Source of the DNA: ENR-C20 sp942493145
Lineage (GTDB): Bacteria; Bacillota; Clostridia; Acetivibrionales; DTU013
Assembly: GCA_942493145.1 (NCBI GenBank)
Contig: OW818679.1
Coordinates: 1,922,001-1,986,000 of the forward strand
DNA length: 64,000 bases
Reading direction: 5' to 3'
Shown: piece after piece, positions 43,559 to 52,925 of the stretch
How positions within the stretch are numbered: position 1 is the first letter of the stretch
Layout: every line of letters starts with the position of its first letter
Translations under genes and position numbers: made by a program
Notes under the pieces: generated by a model
Database searches by the model: none
What the model saw: only the letters and a program-made list of their open reading frames with translations
Told to the model about the DNA's origin: nothing

Positions 43559-45370
43559 GTGATGACAGGTAGAAAAATAATTGCGGTATTGGTTGCCGTT
43601 TCAATATCCTTATTTATATTCACAGATGTATCTGCTGATACACCCGAAAGCGCAGTTATTCCGCCTTTCTCCGATGTGCCTGCCGACAGCTACGCTTACA
43701 AGGATATTTTGGATCTTAGGGAACTAGGCATAACAAACGGCACCGGAAACAACCTCTTTGGTTATAACCAGTCCATAAAAAGGGCTGAGTTCATTACCTT
43801 TCTTTATAGACTGATGAAATGGGAAGATGAAAAGCCTGCCATGGGAAGCTTTACTGATAATCAGGATAGTTCAAAATACTATTACATACCGGTTGAGACA
43901 GCATTGAAAAAAGGCGTGATCACAAACGAAACCGGACCCTTCAGGCCGATGGAGTCTGCAACGAGAGAGGAAATGGCAGTAATGCTGGTCAGATGTCTGG
44001 GATACGATACCCTTGCGAAAATGCTGGCATCTCAGGGCAGCCCTTTTACTGATGTTACTGAAAACCCAGGTTATATAACAATTGCAAAGGATTTCGGAAT
44101 AATAACAGGGACCGGAAATGGTTTCAATCCGAATGGTACGGCAAAAAAGGAACAGGCTGCCGCCATGATGATGAGGATGTACAACAGGTTGAACATTCCA
44201 GTCAGCGAGCTGAACGTATTTTACGCAATAAGTTCAAATGATCAAGCTTCACTGATACCAAATATTGATACATTAAGCTGTGGTTGGAGCAGCTTGGAAT
44301 ATGATAAGGAAACCGATGAATTTTTAGTAAACACCTCCCGCATATTGAATGGTAATTTACAAGACTATTATCTCCCCCAGGGCTTTTCGGGAAGAATAGA
44401 TACGACTCGTCAAAGTGGAGTCCCCGCCCTTCTCATGGTCTACGGAACCCAGGACAATAAAGTCCTGGTCGATGCCGAAGGAACAGCGGTTTCAACTGCA
44501 GATGTCACTACAGGAATATCTTCCGTTTCTGCGACAGGTATTCTTGAGTATGTTCTTACAAACAGCGACTTAACGGCAAAAGCAATCGATGAAATATGCG
44601 CCCTTGCAGCCAATGCTTCAAGGAGATCAAGTGATGGCACCATAACCGAATCGGCTACCTTTGACGGAGTTGTCATAGATTTTGAATCGATGAAGGGCGC
44701 TGAGTTGAAAGCCGCTTTCAGCAGCTTCCTTGAAAAGCTCAGGGAAAAGCTGCCTGCCGGCAGCAAGCTTTATGTCACTGTGCACCCGTTGGATTACTAC
44801 GATGCTTACGATTACAAGCGCATGGGAGAAATTGCGGACAAAGTGATACTGATGGCTCATGACTATAATACTAAAGGTCCCATTTCCGAAGCAGATATGG
44901 CCAGGGGCTTTGACGGCAATCCCCCCGCACCCGCCAATGAGGTTTATAAAGCATTGCAGAAAATCACCGATCCCATGACTGGCGTTTCAGACAAGAGTAA
45001 GATTGAACTGCAGATTTCCTTCGGGTGGGTAGAATGGCTGACTAAAGATGGTATAACATTAAAAAACAAACCCGGAAATTACTCAATGGATAATTTTATG
45101 GAACTTTTCACCGAATATACCCCGTCTATAAAATATTCGGAATTATTTAAAAGCCCGTACATGGAATTCACAGATGAAGAAGGTATCGAACATACAGTAT
45201 GGTATGAGGATTCCCGCAGTGTAGAGGAAAAGTTCAAAATGGCGCAGATGTTCGGCATCCATGGCATATCCCTCTGGAGACTTGGCAACATTCCCGAGTA
45301 TACATATACTTTCGGCGTTGATATTTATCAGGAGGTTTGGGACAAAATAATGGACATAATGGGGAGATAA
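43559..45370 (+). CDS. SLH-domain GH18-like cell-surface hydrolase
   Basis: About 603 residues. A signal peptide (about 5-25) precedes three S-layer homology domains (about 35-220: 'FSDVPADSYAYKDILDLREL', 'AEFITFLYRLMKW', 'AAAMMMRMYNRL'). A TIM-barrel of the YdhD/YaaH GH18 type follows (about 225-600) with the catalytic-like 'TFDGVVIDFESM' ending in the acid Glu. Members cut cortical or wall glycans. GGGGG fits GTG 43559 (ATG 43562 follows). The next gene starts 6 bases later. Confidence 0.85.
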   Translation: MMTGRKIIAVLVAVSISLFIFTDVSADTPESAVIPPFSDVPADSYAYKDILDLRELGITNGTGNNLFGYNQSIKRAEFITFLYRLMKWEDEKPAMGSFTDNQDSSKYYYIPVETALKKGVITNETGPFRPMESATREEMAVMLVRCLGYDTLAKMLASQGSPFTDVTENPGYITIAKDFGIITGTGNGFNPNGTAKKEQAAAMMMRMYNRLNIPVSELNVFYAISSNDQASLIPNIDTLSCGWSSLEYDKETDEFLVNTSRILNGNLQDYYLPQGFSGRIDTTRQSGVPALLMVYGTQDNKVLVDAEGTAVSTADVTTGISSVSATGILEYVLTNSDLTAKAIDEICALAANASRRSSDGTITESATFDGVVIDFESMKGAELKAAFSSFLEKLREKLPAGSKLYVTVHPLDYYDAYDYKRMGEIADKVILMAHDYNTKGPISEADMARGFDGNPPAPANEVYKALQKITDPMTGVSDKSKIELQISFGWVEWLTKDGITLKNKPGNYSMDNFMELFTEYTPSIKYSELFKSPYMEFTDEEGIEHTVWYEDSRSVEEKFKMAQMFGIHGISLWRLGNIPEYTYTFGVDIYQEVWDKIMDIMGR

Positions 45371-45376
45371 TTATTA

Positions 45377-47218
45377 ATGCATATGATTAATGCCTTCGGT
45401 AAGCTTGAATCAAGGCTCCGCAGGAACAGCTTCATTTACCTTATAATAATTGCAGCCGGACTTGCGGCATACGTCAACAGTATCGTGGTACCCTTTGTCC
45501 TCGATGATTTCGGTTCCATCTCCAATAATTATTCCATACACAAGCTATTTGACTTTCCTGCCATGTGGAAGTTTTATGCCAACAGGATAGTATTATACTT
45601 CACGTTTTCCATTAACTATTTCATTCATGACAACGGGGTTTTGGGCTATCATATCGCTAATCTGGCCATCCACATATTCAATGGTATTTTGATATATAAA
45701 ATAATGCATCACCTGCTTGAGTTACCGTATTTCATGAATAGTATCATATCCAGATACAGCAGGACAGTATCGCTTATAATTGCCATACTTTTCATCGTCC
45801 ACCCTATCCAGGTGAATGCTGTTACATACATAGTACAGAGGACGGCATCCCTTGCGGCAACATTCTATTTCCTTGCCATACTGTACTTCCTGAAATATCG
45901 TATCAATGACAAGGTGCTTAATTTTGTTCTAGTGATGGTATTTACTGTCCTTGCAATGTTTACGAAGGAAAACACCATCACCATCCCGTTCTTTCTCCTG
46001 TTCCTGGAGCTCATGTTCTTCATGAAGGATGGTAAGACAACATGGAAGAAGCGGTTGTTGATATTCTTCATCCTATTCCTGACTGTACCCATAATACCTG
46101 GTACCAACCTTCTTCTGAAGGGATACAGCCAGAGTGACCCAAATGTAAGCTTCAAGGCAAGCACATCTATGGACAGGATGCAGTACTTCTATACCGAATT
46201 GAATGTCATCATCCTATATATTAAACTTATGTTCATACCTGACAATCAGAATTTCGACTACAGTAATGATTTTCCCATCTCAAAGACCATATGGGAAAAC
46301 TATTCATATGTATCACTGGGTATTTTGATTGTGATCGCCATCTTCTCCCTGTTTAGTCTTAAAAGGAACAGGTTGGTATCCCTCGGTATAATATGGTTTT
46401 TCACCGGTCTTGCTGTGGAATCGACATTCATATCAATAAAGGATGTATATTTTGAGCATCGCCTTTATTTCCCCTGCGCTGGGTTCATCATGTTCATGGT
46501 AGGAATGATATTCTATAAACGAAAACAGAGAAAGCCACGACCTATTGAATTTGAACCACATGAGCCACGTAACCGAAAATATCTGTTCGAACGGCCATTT
46601 CTTATGCTGCTCGTAATTTCTGTGGTTTGTTCTGTTACATATACCGGACTTACCATCAAGAGGAATTATGTGTACAGTGACAGCATAAGGCTGTGGACGG
46701 ATGTCGTTGCCAAGGCCCCGAACAGCGACAGAGCGCATAGCGTGCTTGCCACCTCCTATCTGAATGCCTACAGTGACACGCTTAAGAACACCGAATACCT
46801 CGATATCGCCGAAAAAGAATTCAAGATATCTATAGATATGAATTACAACAACAGCACAGCCCATTGCAACCTTTCAAAGGTTTATTACCTGAAGGGTCAA
46901 TATGACTTGTGTATCGAAGAAGCGAACCGCACTCTGAAAATGACAAAATCCACATATGCACATCATAATATTGCTTTAGCATATATAAAGCTTAATAAGC
47001 CAAGTATGGCAATAATATCTCTGCAGGAAGGCTATAAAATCGATAACAAGAGCCTTTTTATAATACGCACACTGGCAGATACCTATTATGAGCAAAAGGA
47101 CTACACGAACGCCAAACGCTACTATGAGGAATATCTGTTATACAGCAGGAATTATGATAGAAAAGAAGTAGTGAAGAAAATCGACGAAATAAACGGTATT
47201 TTGGAACCTGTTACTTGA
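45377..47218 (+). CDS. TMTC-like GT-C glycosyltransferase with C-terminal TPRs
   Basis: 613 residues. About ten membrane segments (about 20-435) are followed by TPRs (about 445-600: 'AHCNLSKVYYLKGQYDLCIE', 'AHHNIALAYIKLNKPSMAII'). The first loop has 'VLDDFGSIS', a GT-C catalytic Asp pair, and the segment 'ILFIVHPIQVNAVTYIVQRT' matches the TMTC/DUF1736 pattern. These proteins transfer sugars from lipid carriers to exported proteins. It is probably cotranscribed with the SLH/GH18 gene, which could be a substrate (inference). Confidence 0.8.
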   Translation: MHMINAFGKLESRLRRNSFIYLIIIAAGLAAYVNSIVVPFVLDDFGSISNNYSIHKLFDFPAMWKFYANRIVLYFTFSINYFIHDNGVLGYHIANLAIHIFNGILIYKIMHHLLELPYFMNSIISRYSRTVSLIIAILFIVHPIQVNAVTYIVQRTASLAATFYFLAILYFLKYRINDKVLNFVLVMVFTVLAMFTKENTITIPFFLLFLELMFFMKDGKTTWKKRLLIFFILFLTVPIIPGTNLLLKGYSQSDPNVSFKASTSMDRMQYFYTELNVIILYIKLMFIPDNQNFDYSNDFPISKTIWENYSYVSLGILIVIAIFSLFSLKRNRLVSLGIIWFFTGLAVESTFISIKDVYFEHRLYFPCAGFIMFMVGMIFYKRKQRKPRPIEFEPHEPRNRKYLFERPFLMLLVISVVCSVTYTGLTIKRNYVYSDSIRLWTDVVAKAPNSDRAHSVLATSYLNAYSDTLKNTEYLDIAEKEFKISIDMNYNNSTAHCNLSKVYYLKGQYDLCIEEANRTLKMTKSTYAHHNIALAYIKLNKPSMAIISLQEGYKIDNKSLFIIRTLADTYYEQKDYTNAKRYYEEYLLYSRNYDRKEVVKKIDEINGILEPVT

Positions 47219-47234
47219 TTAAGATAACAAATTT

Positions 47235-47279
47235 AAAGCAGAGCCAACGCTGATACCAGCTTATGCTCTGCTTTTTTTA
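47235..47279 (+). terminator. Terminator of the SLH-TMTC pair
   Basis: AAAGCAGAGC (47235-47244) pairs with GCTCTGCTTT (47265-47274) around a 20-base loop, and the T-run continues. Part of this arm has been tandemly duplicated to the right. Confidence 0.8.
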
Positions 47280-47312
47280 TTTATACTCTGCTTTTTTCAT
47301 TTATGCTTTGCT
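47261..47312. repeat. 20-bp tandem repeats over the stop codon of the last hyf-like gene
   Basis: Two full 20-base units (47261-47280, 47281-47300) and a 12-base partial copy. The stop codon of the leftward gene (47297-47299) lies in the second unit, and the first is the right arm of the convergent terminator. Confidence 0.88.
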
Positions 47313-48106
47313 GAATCAAATTTATCTATGGCTTTGAGAATTCCATAAATCAATGCCTGCGGTCTTGGAGGACAGCCAGGTATGTAAACATCCACCGGAA
47401 CTATGGTGTCGATTCCATTCCTGGTAGCGTAACTGTCCCTGAAGATTCCTCCGCTGCATGCGCATGCACCTGCAGCTATTACGAGCTTTGGGTCGGGTGT
47501 GGCATTATATGTCTTGATCAGCGCGAGCTCCATGTTCCTTACCGCAGGTCCGGTAACGAGCAGCATGTCAGCATGCCTTGGAGATGCGACAAAATGGACG
47601 CCGAAACGTTCAATATCGTTATATGGACTACTCAATGAATTAATTTCAAGGTCACATCCATTACAGGAACCTGCATCCACTTCCCTTATCTGAAGACTGC
47701 GTCCGAACAGTCTGCCAACCTTCTCCTTAAGTTGTGATCCTATGAGTTCATAATCTTCCGATGGGATTTCCCTTTCATCGACAACAAGTGGTGTTGCACG
47801 AAGATCCTCTCTTTTTGAAGTTGCCAGTTCAAATTCATGGGTCATTGTTATTGCTTTTGAAGGGCAAATGTCTGCACAGAGAGAGCAGAAAATGCATTCA
47901 TCCAGGTTGAACCCGATGGTGGTGCTGGAGTCACTGGACTGTGAAATCGCCGACACCGGACACCTTCTCACGCATTCCCCGCATTTCGTGCAGGAATTCA
48001 TATCAACGACCGGTTTCCCGGTGATAATTTCCGTCCTTATTTCCGATTTTGGGTATTTTACAGTTACCACCCTGTGTTGCAGGACTTTCTTTAAAATATG
48101 CAGCAA
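47297..48106 (-). CDS. Fused ferredoxin/NuoB-like small subunit (HyfH-HyfI fusion)
   Basis: 269 residues. Residues about 33-90 form a 2x[4Fe-4S] domain, 'CTKCGECVRRCP' and 'CIFCSLCADICP'. The C-terminal half is NuoB/HyfI-like with 'GSCNGCDLEI', 'AGACACSGGIF' and 'IPGCPPRPQALIYG', so all four ligands of the proximal [4Fe-4S] cluster are kept. In Hyf these are two proteins (NuoI-like and NuoB-like); here they are one chain. It would carry electrons within a membrane complex. It is the last gene of the operon. Confidence 0.9.
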   Translation of the reverse strand: MLHILKKVLQHRVVTVKYPKSEIRTEIITGKPVVDMNSCTKCGECVRRCPVSAISQSSDSSTTIGFNLDECIFCSLCADICPSKAITMTHEFELATSKREDLRATPLVVDEREIPSEDYELIGSQLKEKVGRLFGRSLQIREVDAGSCNGCDLEINSLSSPYNDIERFGVHFVASPRHADMLLVTGPAVRNMELALIKTYNATPDPKLVIAAGACACSGGIFRDSYATRNGIDTIVPVDVYIPGCPPRPQALIYGILKAIDKFDSAKHK

Positions 48107-48130
48107 TTATGTTTCCTCCTAACCTGCTTC

Positions 48131-49753
48131 CTATAGGTCGTTACCAGAATATGACAGATTAAAGCTTTTGTTTATGAGCGGGAAATCAGGCACTACATTA
48201 CCTTTAACTGCATGGCACAATACCGGCCAATTGTTGAAGGATGGTGTGCGCACCTTATATCTGAATACTGTATTGTTCTCTCCTGACATCAGCCAGTGGC
48301 AGTTCTCTCCCCTGGGTGACTCGGTGAGACTGTATGCATATTTGTAAGGCATGATGCGTCCGGGATCTTCAAACACAGGACCGGCAGCAGGCATCTTCTC
48401 TATACATTGCCTGATTATACCAATGGATTCAAGCAATTCGTCTATTTTTACCAGCATTCTGTGTCCGACATCGCCGTTGGTATTGGTCTGCACCTTGAAG
48501 TCAATGTGCTCATATGCAGCATAGGGGAAATCTCTGCGAACATCCCTGTCAATCCCGACAGCCCTTGCTGCCGGGCCTACCGCATTGAGGTCTATGGCTG
48601 TTTCGGGTTTGACAAGACCGGTATTCTCTATCCTGTCGACAAAAAGGCTGTTACATTTGAGCTGTAATATGGATTCCCTGAATTCCTTATCAAGTTTATC
48701 CATGTTTTCAAGCAGGACACTTTCCTTTCCTTTGATAAATTCCTTACGGATGCCTCCTGGCCTGATGGAGCTCCTCATGAACCTGCTTCCCGTCAATTCC
48801 TCGTTCAGCATAAGGCACCAGCGACGCATCATATTAAATTGTGCTGCTCCGAAGCCGTAAGCGACATCTGTGCAGATGCCTGCAATGTCTCCGAGATGGT
48901 TGTAAATCCTCTCAAGTTCGCTAAGTATGGTACGAGTATATAATGCCCTTTCCGGCAGGTTTTCAAGGCCGGCAAGCTTTTCAACGGCCTGTGAGTAAGC
49001 CAGGGAATTGTTGATTGTCTCATCACCTGATATCCGTTCAGAAAGGAAAAACACCTTTTCAAAGCTCTGGTTTTCAGCAAGCTTCTCAATTCCCTTGTGG
49101 ACAAAATAAAGCTTGGCTTCGAGATTGATTATCGGTTCACCTGCAACGCTGAACCTGAAATGACCTGGTTCAATAACTCCGGCATGTACCGGGCCTACAG
49201 GAATTTCAAAAACTCCGGAGCCCTGTATCCTTAGGAATTCCTGTTCCCTGTCGACGAAAGGCGGCCTGTATCCGGTATCAAAATCCTTATTCAATGGATG
49301 GAGGTCCGAAGGCCAGTTTCCATGGAATACAAGCTCACGATTGTCGGGGTGATCATGAAAGCTGATGCCGAACATATCCTGCACTTCCCTTTCGTAAAGG
49401 CTGGCTGCAGGTATGGTACCACTTATGGACTGCATGACAAGGTCCTTTTCATGAAGGCTTGCCCTGTAAGTTATAATTATTCCCGCACTGGAAACAGAGA
49501 AGCCATAGCTGACCCTGAAGCAGCCATCTATCTTCCTCTCGTCCGACGCATACAGCATCATGAGGTTGCAATCGATGTTCCTGTATGTGTAAACACATGC
49601 GTCATATATGAATTCCCTTGGCATATCGGCATATATTTCATTACCTGATATTACCAGATGGGTTATCTTCCCTTCCAGGCTGAATTTCAACATATCAACG
49701 ATTTTGTCAATTGTCTTGGTAACTTGCTTTGCCACTTTGTTCCCCCCTGTCAT
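48131..49753 (-). CDS. NuoC-NuoD-like large subunit without NiFe cysteines (HyfG/HycE-like)
   Basis: 540 residues. The first 165 or so match NuoC/HycE-N ('SLYEREVQDMFGISFHDHPD'); the rest match the hydrogenase large subunit/NuoD. The L1 motif Arg-x-Cys-Gly-x-Cys is replaced by 'ERISGDE' (Ser242, Glu245). The C-terminal Asp-Pro-Cys-x-x-Cys is replaced by 'NLSYSG' (Ser534, Gly537). Without these four cysteines no NiFe centre can be bound, so this is not a working hydrogenase. The protein also ends without the maturation-cleaved tail. It overlaps the HyfF-like gene by 4 bases. Confidence 0.9.
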   Translation of the reverse strand: MTGGNKVAKQVTKTIDKIVDMLKFSLEGKITHLVISGNEIYADMPREFIYDACVYTYRNIDCNLMMLYASDERKIDGCFRVSYGFSVSSAGIIITYRASLHEKDLVMQSISGTIPAASLYEREVQDMFGISFHDHPDNRELVFHGNWPSDLHPLNKDFDTGYRPPFVDREQEFLRIQGSGVFEIPVGPVHAGVIEPGHFRFSVAGEPIINLEAKLYFVHKGIEKLAENQSFEKVFFLSERISGDETINNSLAYSQAVEKLAGLENLPERALYTRTILSELERIYNHLGDIAGICTDVAYGFGAAQFNMMRRWCLMLNEELTGSRFMRSSIRPGGIRKEFIKGKESVLLENMDKLDKEFRESILQLKCNSLFVDRIENTGLVKPETAIDLNAVGPAARAVGIDRDVRRDFPYAAYEHIDFKVQTNTNGDVGHRMLVKIDELLESIGIIRQCIEKMPAAGPVFEDPGRIMPYKYAYSLTESPRGENCHWLMSGENNTVFRYKVRTPSFNNWPVLCHAVKGNVVPDFPLINKSFNLSYSGNDL

Positions 49754-51228
49754 TTAACAGCAGTGATAATGTCCCTGGCGGCACAGATCAACTGATTGAC
49801 CGGGCCTGGGATATATAAGCCTGTTATTGTGATTAAAATGAATAAAACCGACAATATGATGGTCGAAAGCTTGCCCGGTTCTCCTGTCGGATATTCCCTG
49901 TCAGGCTTTCCGAAAAAAATCTTTAGCATCCTGGTTGCAAATCCTACAAAAACCAAGACCAGAAATACAAGTGCCAGTGCGAGACATAAATACCTGGAAT
50001 CACTGACAGCAGCGGATAGTATGCCAAATTCGCTTGTGAAGATGCTGAATGGAGGCATCCCAATTATTGCAAAAAGTCCTAGCAGGAAGATGGTGCCTGT
50101 AACCGGCATGGTCTTCAACAAACCTTTTATCTTCCTGATTTTCTTGGTACCATATTTCAGGTATATATTGCCCGAAGCTGCAAACAGCATTGATTTTGTC
50201 AGTGAATGGTTCAATGTGTGGTAAAGTGCAGCGAAAACAGCCAATGGCGATGCCAGACCGAATCCTAAAGCGATTATACCCATATGCTCTATACTGGAAT
50301 ATGCCAGCATCCTTTTGATATCCTGCTGAACAAGTACAAACACAGCCGCTGTGGCCATGGATAACAGTCCAAAGGCGATCAGCAGGTTACCTGTGTAGGT
50401 TGTATTGCCGAGATTGGCATTGACAATTGTCATTACGCGGATTATGCCATACATGGCGGTATTGAGCAGGACTCCGGAAAGAAGGGCGCTTATGGGAGCA
50501 GGTGCCTGGCTGTGTGCGTCGGGCAACCAGGTATGCATCGGAGCAAGTCCGACTTTAGTTCCAAATCCCAGAAGCACAAATATGAAGGCCAGCTTCAGGA
50601 TGTTTCCCTGGAGGCTGTCGGCATTAACAAGCAGGAATTGCCAGTTCAAACCCTGAAAAGTTTGGCCCAGCGAATGTACTGATGAGTAATACAGCAGGAT
50701 GACTCCCAACATGGCGAAGGCAATGCCGACCGAACAGATTATCACGTATTTCCACGCAGCTTCTATGGACTTCTCTTTATTGTAGAAGCCCACAAGAAAG
50801 GCTGAAGCAAGAGTCGTGGCCTCTATACCGATCCACATGATTCCAAGGTTCTGTGCAATGGTTGTCAGCACCATTGTGAATATGAATGAATGCAACAGGC
50901 AGTAAAAGAATCTTAGTCTCTTAAGGGTGACGACTTTCTTTTCATATTCCTCGTTCATATAACTTACACTGTAAAATGAAATCAGCATGCTGACAAGCGT
51001 TGTGACAAGCAGTATAAGACCGTTGAAGGCATCCAGGTAGAAGATCCCTCCGAGATAATCAGGCGTGATAACACCTGTATCCAACAATATACCCAGATTG
51101 AAAAGGGCTGCTGCAAAAAGAATGGTCGTTCCTGCGCAGTTAAGAATATTTATAATTTTGCGGCCCTTCCACGGAATCAGCAGAAGGAGGCTTGTCAACA
51201 ATGGTATGGCAATTATCGGTAGCAGCAT
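49750..51228 (-). CDS. Proton-pump subunit, HyfF/NuoN-like
   Basis: 492 residues and about 14 membrane segments. Antiporter residues are kept: Glu in 'MWIGIEATTLASAF' and Lys in 'LGFGTKVGLAPMHTWLPDAH', plus Lys in 'DIKRMLAYSSIEHMG'. Such subunits move protons or sodium in complex I and group 4 hydrogenases. It sits between hyfE-like and the large subunit and is coupled to both by gaps of one base or less. Confidence 0.9.
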   Translation of the reverse strand: MLLPIIAIPLLTSLLLLIPWKGRKIINILNCAGTTILFAAALFNLGILLDTGVITPDYLGGIFYLDAFNGLILLVTTLVSMLISFYSVSYMNEEYEKKVVTLKRLRFFYCLLHSFIFTMVLTTIAQNLGIMWIGIEATTLASAFLVGFYNKEKSIEAAWKYVIICSVGIAFAMLGVILLYYSSVHSLGQTFQGLNWQFLLVNADSLQGNILKLAFIFVLLGFGTKVGLAPMHTWLPDAHSQAPAPISALLSGVLLNTAMYGIIRVMTIVNANLGNTTYTGNLLIAFGLLSMATAAVFVLVQQDIKRMLAYSSIEHMGIIALGFGLASPLAVFAALYHTLNHSLTKSMLFAASGNIYLKYGTKKIRKIKGLLKTMPVTGTIFLLGLFAIIGMPPFSIFTSEFGILSAAVSDSRYLCLALALVFLVLVFVGFATRMLKIFFGKPDREYPTGEPGKLSTIILSVLFILITITGLYIPGPVNQLICAARDIITAVK

Positions 51229-51229
51229 G

Positions 51230-51898
51230 TTACCCCCTCAGCTTTCTAAGCTTGTTAATATCTATATGATCAAAAGTTTCATTAATCTTAAATACAAAAA
51301 CACCCATAATAAGCACTGCAGTAAGCAAATCGAAGAAAATACCGAATTCAACGATCATGGGCATGCCTGATGTAAGAAGCATTGCCGCCAGGAACATTCC
51401 ATTTTCTATAACTAGGAATCCAATTATCTGACCAAGGGCCTTTTTTCTGCTTAACATGAAGAACAGCCCCATAAGTACAACTGAGGTGGCCTGGACCAGG
51501 AAACTTCCATTGTAGCCATAGCTGAGCTCAGGTATACGGGATACCACAAACCATGTGAATACGACTACACCGCAACATATAATCATTAATATGGGGATGT
51601 TCAGGAAAAAGTCCTTTTCGATTCGATACTCTACCTTTGCAAAAACCTTTTTGAGCATATAGGGAATATAAATCACCTTAAGCGCAACCGTTATAAGGAA
51701 GATGATCACAACTCCCTCAAACCTGCCCTCAGCTAAAATGTAATAGAGGCTAAAGACAGCGGCGACAGCAGCAAGCAGAATTGACTGGATGCGAAATACC
51801 GTTATGTAAGTCATTGGTCTTTTACTTGCAACCAACAGAAATGACGATATTAATATTGAAAAAGAAAATAAATTCAAAATTGGATTTATAGATTCCAT
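51230..51898 (-). CDS. HyfE-like (NuoK-like) membrane subunit
   Basis: 222 residues and about seven membrane segments. The conserved 'VFRIQSILLAAVAAVFSLYY' and 'LGQIIGFLVIENGMFLAAML' contain the buried Glu of NuoK-type subunits ('VIENG'). The length suits HyfE. It overlaps the hyfC-like gene by one base and is followed by the HyfF-like gene one base later. Confidence 0.88.
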   Translation of the reverse strand: MESINPILNLFSFSILISSFLLVASKRPMTYITVFRIQSILLAAVAAVFSLYYILAEGRFEGVVIIFLITVALKVIYIPYMLKKVFAKVEYRIEKDFFLNIPILMIICCGVVVFTWFVVSRIPELSYGYNGSFLVQATSVVLMGLFFMLSRKKALGQIIGFLVIENGMFLAAMLLTSGMPMIVEFGIFFDLLTAVLIMGVFVFKINETFDHIDINKLRKLRG

Positions 51899-52851
51899 TA
51901 CTTACCCCCCAATATAAAAGCCGACATGAAGCCCAGTATCGCCAGGATGAAAGAAAGGGCTGCAAGATTCGGTACACTGAATATTCTAAGTTTCACTGTG
52001 TTTATTTCAATAAATCCTATCACAACGGTTATTATCAGTACCTTAAGAATATAAAGCAGGATTCCTGCTACTATGCTTTCCGCTCCCGCGACAGCTCCGA
52101 AGGGCATAAAGACATTCGCAATTATCGTGATGAAAAACAGCTGTTTCAGGGCAGATCCATATTCCATCAAGGCAAGATAGCGGCCTGAATATTCAAGTAT
52201 CATGGCTTCATGCACCATTGTAAGCTCAAGGTGTGTAGCGGGATCGTCGACAGGTATCCTCGCAGTTTCTGCTATCGTGACAATGAAGATTGCTGCCAGC
52301 AGCAGAAAATAATGAGGTTTCAGGATTTCTAAACCAAGCCCCGAAGAGCCTGAGAAAATTGCTGTAAAGTTGGTTGATCCAACCAAAGGACTAAGTCCAA
52401 GTGTGAAAATAACTATGATCATCGAAGGCTCCATAAGAGAGGAAATCATCATCTCGCGGCTGGAACCCATGCCACCGAAAGTGCTGCCTGTATCTAAACC
52501 TGCCAGTGTCAGGAAAAGCCTTCCCATTGCAAGCAGGTATATGGCCAGAATTGCATCGCCTGCAAAGCTGAAAGAAAACAGCTGCGGTACTACAGGCAAA
52601 AACGAGAAGGCCGTAACCACGGAAATGAAATAAATGTATGGAGCGACATGGAATATCCACGATGCGTTTTCAGATATGACCATGTCTTTCCTGAAGAGCT
52701 TGAACAAATCATAATAGAGCTGGAGAACCGGGGCTCCCTGCCTGTGTTGTATAAAAGCCTTCATCTTCTTTATCAGTCCGCTGATGAAGGGCGCTATTAT
52801 AAGTACTATGACAATTTGTAATAATAATTTCAAAAACGGGTCGAGCATCAT
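51898..52851 (-). CDS. HyfC/HycD-like (NuoH-like) membrane subunit
   Basis: 317 residues and about eight membrane segments. 'FIQHRQGAPVLQLYYDLFKL' near residue 35 and the acidic loop 'AETARIPVDDPATHLELTMV' near 190 are hallmarks of NuoH/HycD, which couples the peripheral arm to the ion channel. It would bridge the redox arm and the pump subunits in this complex. Confidence 0.92.
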   Translation of the reverse strand: MMLDPFLKLLLQIVIVLIIAPFISGLIKKMKAFIQHRQGAPVLQLYYDLFKLFRKDMVISENASWIFHVAPYIYFISVVTAFSFLPVVPQLFSFSFAGDAILAIYLLAMGRLFLTLAGLDTGSTFGGMGSSREMMISSLMEPSMIIVIFTLGLSPLVGSTNFTAIFSGSSGLGLEILKPHYFLLLAAIFIVTIAETARIPVDDPATHLELTMVHEAMILEYSGRYLALMEYGSALKQLFFITIIANVFMPFGAVAGAESIVAGILLYILKVLIITVVIGFIEINTVKLRIFSVPNLAALSFILAILGFMSAFILGGK

Positions 52852-52925
52852 GCACCTCTTTTTTATTCATTTCCCCGACTATTTCGGTTTCCCCGACAAA
52901 TTTTTTTGTCCTGCAAATTCATTTA

